Shown: one piece after another, positions 37,930 to 46,800 of the stretch
Numbering within the stretch: position 1 is the stretch's first letter
How the letters are laid out: the number at the start of each line of letters is the position of its first letter
The notes under the pieces: model-generated
What the model saw: the letters and a program-made list of their open reading frames with translations, nothing else
What the model was told of the DNA's origin: nothing
Databases searched by the model: none
Translations under genes and position numbers: made by a program
From: Mesobacterium pallidum
Lineage (GTDB): Bacteria; Pseudomonadota; Alphaproteobacteria; Rhodobacterales; Rhodobacteraceae
Assembly: GCF_019966535.1 (NCBI RefSeq)
Contig: NZ_JAIMID010000029.1
Coordinates: 1-52,819 of the forward strand
Reading direction: 5' to 3'
DNA: 52,819 nt

Positions 37930-39239
37930 CACGCGGCCTCGCTCTGCTCGATGCCGGCCCAGGCGGCCAGCAGGTTGCCCCGGAACTCTTCGTAGGCGCG
38001 GTCGAAGGAGCCGCGCGCGCGGCGCCAGGTCTCGCGTGTCATGTCGCGGTAATCCGTCTCGTAGATCGAGTTGAGGAACCGCCCCGATTGTTCGACCGCC
38101 CGCGTGAGTTCGATGGGATGTTCGGCCAGTCTGTCCCCGAAAACCTTGCCGAATGCTGACTGCATCGCGCGGTGCAGGTCGTTGTTCGGCTCGAACCTTG
38201 TCAGCAGGAAGCGGACGTCCTGGAAGACCTTGGGCAGCGGCAGTGTCCCCGCGGGGACAAGCCCGGCGAACCCGGTCAGATCCTCGAGCGCCTCGGCCAG
38301 CTGGCCGATGAAGGAGGTGGTGGAATCGTATTCCCAGTAGCCGGGGCCGGAGGGGATATAGAGCATGTCGGCGGCAAAGACCGCGTTCATCGACTGGTAG
38401 CCGATGGCCGGCGGGCAGTCGAAGATCACGATGTCATAGGCGTCATCCGACAGCTGGTCGAGATAGCGCGAGACGGCGGCGAAAAAGCTCCATTCCGGGT
38501 TCATGTGGCGGTATTGCGCGCTCGCGAATTCGACGAAGGCCGCGTTGGCGCAAGAGGGCACGATGTCGATGGTCGGCCAGTTCGTCGGCTTGATGAAATC
38601 GGTCACGCGCAGGCCCGACAGGCCCATTTCCGCGATGGAGGCGGGCAGGCGGCGCTGGGGCAGGGCGGTGCCGCTTTCGGCGCCGCGCGTGAGCGTATTC
38701 ATCCGCTCCGTCTCGCGCGCGAGGTCGCGGGCCATGATGCCCCAGACGGTGAATTCCTCGTCCACGTCCGTCAGGCCCATGGAATGGCTCAGCGTCGCCT
38801 GCGGGTCGAAATCGACGCAAAGCACCCGGTAGCCGTCAAGCGCGGCGGCATGGGCGAAATGCAGCGCCACGGTCGACTTGCCGGCCCCGCCCTTGAAGTT
38901 GGCGATGGCCGCGCGGATCGCCCGTTGCCCGGCGGGGCGCTGCGGCAGGAAGGACTTGCGGCCGATACGCAGCTTGCGCCGGATCTCGTTCACCTCGTCG
39001 AGGGTGTACCAACGCTGGCGACCGTCCTCCTCGACCATGCCCTGGGGCAGGGACGGATCGGCCGCCAGCTTGCCGCGCAGTGTGGATTGGTTGACCTTGA
39101 GGATCAGCTCGGACAGCTCCCAGCTGGAGAACCGCCGCAGCGTCTTGGAGCTTTCGGGGGAATAGGTCTGGCGCCGGATCGCCCCCTGCATGCGCAGGGA
39201 TTGGGTCTGAAGCGCCTTCAGGTCTTTGTGCGTGAACAT
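37929..39239 (-). CDS. parA: Plasmid partition ATPase ParA (type Ia)
   Basis: The 436-residue protein has the deviant Walker A motif KGGAGKS (116-122), Walker A' VLCVDFDPQATLS (139-151) and Walker B DIVIFDCPPAIG. The first about 100 residues contain a winged-helix/MerR-like DNA-binding part (LRGKLAADPSLPQ ... YTLDEVNEIRRKL), which defines type Ia ParA proteins that also repress their own operon. It forms an operon with parB. Its promoter should lie in 39240-39420, where parS site 4 and an inverted repeat are found. It could be labelled RepA in repABC-style naming, but no repC is present. Confidence 0.94.
   Translation of the reverse strand: MFTHKDLKALQTQSLRMQGAIRRQTYSPESSKTLRRFSSWELSELILKVNQSTLRGKLAADPSLPQGMVEEDGRQRWYTLDEVNEIRRKLRIGRKSFLPQRPAGQRAIRAAIANFKGGAGKSTVALHFAHAAALDGYRVLCVDFDPQATLSHSMGLTDVDEEFTVWGIMARDLARETERMNTLTRGAESGTALPQRRLPASIAEMGLSGLRVTDFIKPTNWPTIDIVPSCANAAFVEFASAQYRHMNPEWSFFAAVSRYLDQLSDDAYDIVIFDCPPAIGYQSMNAVFAADMLYIPSGPGYWEYDSTTSFIGQLAEALEDLTGFAGLVPAGTLPLPKVFQDVRFLLTRFEPNNDLHRAMQSAFGKVFGDRLAEHPIELTRAVEQSGRFLNSIYETDYRDMTRETWRRARGSFDRAYEEFRGNLLAAWAGIEQSEAA
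38244..38259. promoter_or_regulatory. Candidate parS site 3
   Basis: A perfect 16-bp palindrome, TGTCCCCGCGGGGACA, lies within parA, again read as VPAGT (GLVPAGTLPLP). Confidence 0.75.
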
Positions 39240-39284
39240 GTCTGCCCTCTGGTTGCGGCCTTTGCGGCCCGCCTGTCGATCGCT

Positions 39285-39298
39285 GTCCCCGCGGGGAC
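39285..39298. promoter_or_regulatory. Candidate parS site 4, upstream of parA
   Basis: The 14-bp core GTCCCCGCGGGGAC lies 46 bp before the parA start codon. The outer T/A pair of the other sites is missing here (T/G). This non-coding position suits both partition and autoregulation. Confidence 0.78.
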
Positions 39299-39299
39299 G

Positions 39300-39565
39300 C
39301 TAATTCTTGGTGTTTGCGAATTTACGGCGGATTTGCCAAAAACGCAAAAGCGAATATCGTAGATTCAGCCAAACCTGGTTTTTGCGTTTTGCCAAGGCGG
39401 GACAGGGGGTTGGACGGGATAACCGATTCGCGAACCCGGTCCGGTGACATGGGGACAGACCCAGGGCAGGGGTCAGATTTAGGGGGACAGCCACGTCGCA
39501 TCCCCCACGGATTGGGGGACATTTTCGCCCGATTAGGGGACAGCCAGCATGTCCCCCAATACCAT
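39300..39565. other. oriV: Candidate replication origin with GGGGACA iterons
   Basis: The 531-bp gap between divergent parA and the initiator gene (39240-39770) holds two kinds of structure. An A/T-rich part (39300-39395) has an inverted pair AAAACGCAAAA (39339-39349) / TTTTGCGTTTT (39380-39390) and repeated TTTGCCAA (39332 and 39388). Beyond it, GGGGACA occurs at 39451, 39483, 39515 and 39536, and a 12-bp inverted pair ATTGGGGGACAT (39511-39522) / ATGTCCCCCAAT (39549-39560) is present. GGGGACA is also the half-site of the parS palindrome. Iterons near an A/T-rich tract beside the initiator gene suggest the origin; this is inferred. From 39566 to 39770 I see nothing definite. Confidence 0.65.
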
Positions 39566-39770
39566 TGATACCCAGATTCATCATTTGAATTGGGATCAAG
39601 GCCAGGGCCCGGATCGGCTTTCCCTTGACAGAATCGACATTCAGGACGCAAATCGTCCCAAGATCGGGAAAAGCGCTGCGAAGACGGTGACGCCCGGCAA
39701 TCGAGGCAGTTCGGCCATTGACCCGGTCGAGACGTGACCCTGGGGGCGCTGGCCCGTCAAGGGTGACGGA

Positions 39771-40481
39771 ATGAGGATCGAGGACAGGATGCACCAGGCA
39801 CGCCCCGTCGGACGCGCGGCGGCTTCCCGAAAATATGATCTGCTGACCGCGCTCGGCGCCTTTGCCCTGTCGCAGGAGCGGGCGGCGCAGACCCGCGTGC
39901 TGCGGCTGATGACGCTGGTGACGGCGCGCTACAACTGGGCGCGGGACGAGCTGGCCGTGGGGCAGCGCGAGATCGCCGCGCTCTGGTCCGTCGACGAACG
40001 CACGGTCAAGCGCGAGATGGCGCGGCTGCGGGCGATGGGCTGGCTCATCGTCAAGCGGCAGGGCGCGCGCGGCCGGGTGACCGAATACCGGATGGACATC
40101 GACCGGATGCTGGACGACACGCGCCCCGCCTGGGACCGGGTCGGCCCGGACTTTGCGCTGCGGATGCAGGGGCCCGAGGCGGGGCAGGGGGCCGAGATCC
40201 TGCCGATGCCGGTCAGGGGCGAGGTGCCGCCGCCGGACCTGGCCTCGGGGACCGAATGGGCGCTGGCGCAGGCGCTGCTGCACCAGGAGAACCCGGGCCA
40301 GTTCGCGGCCTGGATCCGCGGCCTCGAGCGGGCGGCGCGGACGGGCAATCGGCTGACCCTGGCCGCGCCCAGCCGGTTCCACGCGGCCTATGTCCAGACC
40401 CATCTGGAGCCGCGAATCCTGGCCGCCCTGCAGGCGGTGGACGAGGACGTGGCCGAGCTGCGCATCGTTACCCGCGGCTGA
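39771..40481 (+). CDS. DnaA-like plasmid replication initiator (Rhodobacterales type)
   Basis: The 236-residue protein has a winged-helix region at about 58-110 (LAVGQREIAALWSVDERTVK ... GWLIVKRQG). The C-terminal segment, about 162-220 (WALAQALL ... WIRGLERAARTGNRLTLAAP ... VQTHLEPRI), matches the pattern of DnaA domain I. There is no AAA+ domain or DnaA domain IV, so it is not a chromosomal DnaA. This is the size and layout of the DnaA-like replicases known from Rhodobacterales plasmids, usually next to parAB as here. ATG 39771 was used; ATG 39789 with GAGGACAGG upstream is also possible. It should bind the repeats just upstream and set copy number and compatibility. Confidence 0.82.
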   Translation: MRIEDRMHQARPVGRAAASRKYDLLTALGAFALSQERAAQTRVLRLMTLVTARYNWARDELAVGQREIAALWSVDERTVKREMARLRAMGWLIVKRQGARGRVTEYRMDIDRMLDDTRPAWDRVGPDFALRMQGPEAGQGAEILPMPVRGEVPPPDLASGTEWALAQALLHQENPGQFAAWIRGLERAARTGNRLTLAAPSRFHAAYVQTHLEPRILAALQAVDEDVAELRIVTRG

Positions 40482-40836
40482 GACGCCGAAAAAGCGCTTT
40501 GGCGATATCGGCAAGTTGGGCTAACCTCCGTCCATACATATTGTCACGGAGTACGTTTTCAGAACGATCCTGCACGGCACGGGGGGACCGCGTTCATTTA
40601 GATGCGGCCATGGCCGAGGCAGGCATGGTGCCAGGGGCACGAGGCGGCCGGTGGGGCCGCGGTTTTCGAAAATGTATTTCATACGTAAGGATTTGGGTCG
40701 TGATGGCTGACGCTCTCGCACGCCGCTTGCCGGCATTTCCGAACAGGATGATTGACCAGTCACCTGCGTATGGCGCGGCGGCGTCCGCAGGCGCGGGCAT
40801 GACGCGGACCGGATTCGGAATGCGGGGGACCACCTG
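40482..40836. promoter_or_regulatory. Leader region of the giant RTX gene
   Basis: This 355-bp gap must contain the promoter of the giant gene. A 10-bp palindrome AAAGCGCTTT lies near 40491-40500, just after the initiator stop, and the stretch 40530-40610 is locally less G/C-rich. GGGGG (40824-40828) serves as the ribosome site for ATG 40837. No promoter can be placed with confidence. Confidence 0.4.
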
Positions 40837-40837
40837 A
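40703..40837 (+). CDS. Possible 44-residue leader peptide overlapping the giant RTX start
   Basis: A short frame (MADALARRLPAFPN ... FGMRGTT) starts at ATG 40703, with AAGGA 12 bases upstream. It ends at TGA 40835-40837, which overlaps the giant gene's ATG as TGATG. Such overlap would allow translational coupling. The peptide has no recognisable similarity, and the frame could be chance in G/C-rich DNA. Confidence 0.3.
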   Translation: MADALARRLPAFPNRMIDQSPAYGAAASAGAGMTRTGFGMRGTT

Positions 40838-43800
40838 TGGAAATCAACGGCACATTCGGCGCGGATACCCTGAACGGGACCGACGAAGACGACACCATCT
40901 ACGCCCTCGGCGGGGCCGACTACATCACCGTCGGCGGCGGCAACGACCTGGTCGAGGCGGATTCGGGCGATGACACCGTGGTCGCCGGACTGGGGATGAA
41001 CGTGCTGTGGGGCGGCCTGGGCGACGACCTGGCCGATTACAGCGCGGGCGGCGGTCAAACGCTGACCATGACGCTGATCCCCGAGCTGTCGATCGTGGAC
41101 GGCTACAGCTCGGCCGACCAGGCGGATGTGCAGATGCGGCTCGAGGGGGCCGGGTTCGACGACCTCTTGTTCGAGTTCGAGACGGTGCGGCTGACCAGTG
41201 CCACCGACCGCGTGACGGTGATCGCCTCGGACGACCCGACCAGTTGGATCACCCAGAAGCTGACGGTCGAGCTGGGCGGCGACACGGACGACCTGCTGAC
41301 CTTCAGCGACGATACGGATTCGCTTTTTGCGCAAAGCGGCGTCTACTACCGCAACGGCTATGTCCAGATCGCCGACACCGCCCAGACCAGCGCCTATTTC
41401 CAGACCAATTTCGACGGCGGCAAGCAGCCCGAGAACGTGGCCGACCTGCTCGAGGGCGAGGACGTCACCGAAGGCGACGGGCTGACCTTTACCGGCGTCG
41501 ACAATGTCATCCTGACCAGCATGGACGACCGCTTTTCGCTGACCTCGGCGGACGAGGGCACCCATTCGGGCAAGGGCGAGATCCACGGCGGGGCGGGGCG
41601 CGACGTCTTTTACATCAGCAACAACCCGGTCGGGGACCTGCTGGTCCATGGCGGGAGCGACGACGACATCGTCATCGTGCTGAACGGCACCAACGTGACC
41701 ACGGCCGGCGGGCTGGGGCGCGACGTGGTCATCAACTTCTCGCAGGGCGGGCTGCTTTATGGCGACGAGCCGACGGGCCAGGTCTACGACCCCGAGGGCG
41801 GCGTCGGCGCGGTTCCCGAGACATCCGAGAACGGGGACCATTTCTGGTTCGCCCCGAACACCACGATCATGGATGCGCAAAAGCACGACATCCTGACCTT
41901 CTACGGCGTGCCGCTGACCGGCGGCGACGGGGCGGGCACGGCGATCGGCTGGTCCTTCGGGATTCCCGACAACGATCTGATCAGCACGATCCAGTCCGGT
42001 GTCGCCTTCTGGAACCAGGTCACGGCGATCCAGACCACGGGCCTTCTGCGGCTGTTCTACGACAGCTGGGTGCCGGCGATCGCCTATGTCGCCACGGGCG
42101 ACGGCGACATGCAGGTGGTCAACCAGACCGACATCCTCTGGCGCATCATCACCGGCAAGGCCTTTGTCGAGGAATTCGACCTGGGCGACGGGGTGGTCAG
42201 CGTCAGCGGCACCCAGCGCGTCAAGGAGATGAACTTCGCCTCGTCGGACATCTTCGAGAACACCTTCGTCAGCTGGACTTCGGAGATCGGCGGCTTTTTG
42301 TCGATTGCCGACAGCGCGGCCGACAATGTCGGCGACCTGGGGATGCTGTTCAACTTCCCCAGCGTGTTCTCGGTGCTGATGGCGGCCGGCGGCGGGCTGG
42401 CCGAAAAGATGGTGTCGGCCTTGCCGGCGATCGGCGGGGTGATCAAGGCCATTTCCATTGCCAACACCGCCGATGGCGCGGCCTGGCTGGCCGGCGCCGC
42501 GATCCGGTCGGCCAAGGCGAACAAATGGGCCGAGGGGGTCGATCCGCTGGTCATCGACCTGGACGGCGACGGGGTCGAGACGACCGAGTACCTGGGCAGC
42601 CGCGTCTTCTTTGACCTCGACGACGATCTCTTTGCGGAACTGACCGGCTGGATCGGGTCGGATGACGGCTTCCTCGTGCGGGACCTGAACGACAACGGCC
42701 GGATCGACGACATCACCGAGATGTTCGGCGCAAGGTTCGAGGGCGGCTATGACGACCTGGGCCAGCTGGACCTGGCGGCGAGCGGCGGCAACGCAGACGG
42801 GCAGCTGACCGCCGCCGATGCCGCCTGGGCCGAGTTGCAGGTGTGGCGCGATCTCGATTCCGACGGCGAGACCGACGCGGGCGAGCTCTTCAGCCTCGAT
42901 GCGCTTGGGATCGTGCGGTTCGATCTCGCCTCGGACCCGCTGGACATCCTCACGCCGCAGGGGGCCGAGCTGCTGGCCAGCGGCATCGTGGAGTTCGACA
43001 CCGGCGCCACCACCCGCATGTTCGAGGCGATCTTCGAATCCTCGGACAGCTACACCGAGTTCGCGGGGCAGTCGGGGCTGGCGCCCTGGCAGCAGGACCT
43101 TGGCGTGGACAGCAAGGGCTACGGGTCGATGACGAGCCTGGCCATTGCCATGGCCAACGACATCGAGCTGGGCGAGATCGCGGCGGACGTGGCCGCGTCG
43201 ATGACCACGCCCGATTTCAGCCTGCTGGGGCAGCAGGTCGGGCCGGTGCTGTCCTACTGGGGCCAGACGCTGGAAACCTCGCGCGAGCTGACGCCGGTGC
43301 TGCTGCACGAGGCGGGCAATGGCACCGTCAGCCTGCTGGACCGCGCGGTCTATGTCGAGGACGAGACGGGCGGCTACTGGACCCTTGCCAGCGGCGATCC
43401 GGTGCTGGACGGCGGCGGCAGCCCCATCGGCCGCCCGACGATCGAGGATATCCTGGCCCTGTCGACGGGAACGGGCGAGAGCTGGACCATGGTCGAGGGT
43501 TGGTCGCCCGCCAGCCGCGGCACCGAGGTGCAGCACCGCGAAGATGCGCCCTACCTCGCGCGGCTGGTGGATGGCCGATTCCAGATCGACGATTTCGGCA
43601 TCCAGAACGCGGACGGGTCCTGGCGGCTGGCCTCGGGGCGCGAGATCACCGATGCGGATGGCGCGGTCATTGCCCATCCGACCGTGGACGACATCCTGGC
43701 CTTCGACAGGGCCGAGGGGCAGGAATGGCGCGTCGAGGCGATCCAGTACAACCCCTATGCCGCGATCCCGGTGGCCGAGATCGGCGTGCGCGTCACCGAT

Positions 43801-46800
43801 GGCATCACCGTCGATTACACGGTCGAGGTGACGGACCAGGACGGCACCTTCTACGTCTGGGCGCGCAACCTCGACCGGGCGCTGGAATTGCAGTTCAAGA
43901 CCGGGGATTCGCGCGAGTTCAACCTGCGCAACTACGCCGTCGATTTCGACATGCTGGACGAGGTGGGATCAAGCGACGACAGCACCTACCGGGTCGAGAT
44001 CCTGACCCCCGGCCAGCTGCATTTCGCCACCTCTCTGGCCGGCCTCGACTTCCAGCCGCACATGCTGTCCGCGACGCTCGACAACACGACGGGCCTGATC
44101 GACTACCGCACCAGCGAGGGCGGGGATTACACCAATTCGACCGAACAGTTCGAAAGCGTCATCACCCCGATGATCGAGCTGGTCGAGCTGTCGATGCAGC
44201 AATACATCCTGACCAGCCGGCGCCTTGCGGTGCGGCTGGCGCTGCAGGACGGGCTGTCGGACTTTGCGCGCGGTCTGACCTACGACTCCGAGGCGGACCG
44301 CTACCGCCCGACCTCCGACCGCGAACTTGCGCCGATGTTCGAGGCGATCTTCGAAGCCGCGCCCGAGACCAACGAAAACGACGCGGTCTACGACTACCTG
44401 TCCGAATGGACGCTGATCCTGGCGCAGGTCTTCCCCGACTACGCGCCCGCCGACAAGGAGCTGTTCTTTGACCCGAACCTCGGGATCGACCAGCCCTATA
44501 TCTTCCAGATGGCGCTGGCGGCGTATGAGAACGTGGGCCTCGACCTCGACGTCTATGCCATCGCCAATGCGCTGGGTCTGGACGAACGGCGCATCGTCAC
44601 CCACGGGCCCGACGTGGCCCAGCTGGGCGGGCCGCAGGGCGTCAACTTTTTCTACCTGACGACGGGCGACAACGAGATCATCGGCAGCTACACCAAGGAC
44701 GCCGACCAGTTCCCCGGCGAGGACGAGCAGACCGACATCTATTTCTACGGCGCGAATGCCGGGAACGACACGATCTACGACCGCGACCTGGGCGACCACG
44801 ACCAGCTGCGGCTGGTGCACCTGCGCTCGGACGAGGTGCGGGCGGTGCGGGATGGCGAGGACCTCTACCTCTACTACAACGACGGCGCCAACCACATCCT
44901 GCTGCGCGAACAATTCCTGGGCGAGCTGAACGTCATCCTGTCGAACGGCAGCCGCGTGCAGACCGGGGTTGAAGAGATCGTCTTTGCCGATGGCGTGGTC
45001 TGGGACCGCTACCGCATGGCCTTCAACGCCGTCGATTTCGAGCGGGCCGCGCTGGACGAGGCGGATGCCTATTACGGCTCGGGCTCGGGCGACATCCTCT
45101 ATGGCGGGCGCGGCAACGATTACATGAGCGGCGGCGTCGGCGGCGACACCTACATCATCGAATTCGGCGATGGCCACGACGTGATCGACGACCTCGGCGG
45201 CTTCTCGTTCGGGCCGGTCAAGGCGGGGCTCGACTTCCTGATGTTCCGCGGCGAAGAGATCACCGAGGACACCGTGCGCCTGACCCGCGACGGGGCCAGC
45301 GGCAACCTGTTGATCACCATCCTCGACGACACCGGCGCCGAGACCGGCAACAGCGTCGAACTGGTCGGCCAGTTCGCGGGGCTGCGCCTGAACCTCGGCT
45401 TCTTCGGCGAGCTGATGGGGGCGACCGACGGGCTGGATTACGTGGCGCCCAACCTGATCGAGAAGATCGTCTTCGAATCCGGCGCGGTGCTGGATTACAC
45501 CGAGATCGTCAAACGCGTGATGGCCAATGCCAAGACCGACGGCGACGACGCGATCTACGGCATCCTGAACGACAATACCCTGGATGGCGGGGCAGGGGAC
45601 GATTACCTGACCGGCGGGTCGGGGTTCGACACTTATATCTACGGCCGGAATTACGGCAGCGACGTGGTCTATGACCTCGATTTCGCCTCGGCCCTGTTCG
45701 GGCCCAAGGACGACCTGCTGAAATTCACCGACGACCTGCGCTGGACCGATTTCGATTTCCTGCGCGACGGGTCGAGCGACACGCTGCGCCTGCGGGTCAA
45801 GGGGACGGCGGACGAGGTGGTGCTGACCGACTACCTCGAAGAGATCCTGCTGGTCGGCTACCTGAACCTCATCGAGGAGGTGGAGTTCGGCGACGGCACG
45901 GTCTGGACGCACCTCAAGCTGCTCCAGCATTACGTGGACATCGCCAGGACCGACGGCGACGACACCATTTATGGCTTCGAGACCATTGCCGACCGGATGG
46001 ATGGCGGGCTGGGCAACGACCGGCTGGTAGGGCAAAGCGCGGGCGACACCTACGTGATGGCCATGGGCTATGGCGCGGACACGGTGTTCGACAGCGCGGG
46101 GCAGGACAGCATCGAATTCGTGGGGCTCGATTCTGGCGATGTCGAGTTCTCGCGCACTGCGCTTGACCTGATCATCACCATCGCCGGGACCGGCGACCGG
46201 ATCGTGCTGGAAAACCAGTATGTCCGGGCGAATTTCCAGGCCCATGCGGTCGAGTTCTTCCAGTTCGGCGACCGGACGCTGGACTACACCGACTTCAACC
46301 CCGAGGACATCGACCTCATCGGCTCGGGCGCGGGTGAGACCATCGAAGGGTCGGATTTTGCCGAACTGATCGACGGGCGCGGCGGCAATGACCTGCTCGA
46401 AGGACATGACGGCGGGGACATCTACCTGTTCGACGTCGGCTACGGCGAGGACACGATTTCCGACATCCGCACCCGTGCGGCCTGGCAGGACCGCAAGGGC
46501 ATCGTGGTGCCGGTCGATGACGTGGTGCGCTTTGGCGGCGACATCACGCAGGACAATGTGCAATTCGCCAAGGATGGCAACGACCTGGTGATCTCGGTCG
46601 CGGGCCGCGTGGACACGCTGCGCATCCGCGACCAGTTCCTTGACCTCGACCACGGGGTCGAGAAGTTCGAGTTCTTCGACGGCAGCTTCATGCTGATCTC
46701 GGACGTCGAGGAGCGGCTGGCCATCGAGGGCGGCAACCGGGGCGACAACCTGCTGACGGGCAGCCCGACCGCGCCCAACGTACTGGACGGGCGGCAGGGC

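Noticed and set aside
37929..39239. A repABC replicon
   Set aside because: The ParA and ParB proteins could be called RepA and RepB, but no RepC-type initiator follows; the initiator is the small DnaA-like protein on the other strand.
39771..40481. Chromosomal DnaA and a chromosome origin
   Set aside because: The protein is only 236 residues, lacks the AAA+ and domain IV parts, and only its C-terminus resembles DnaA domain I. It lies beside plasmid-type parAB.
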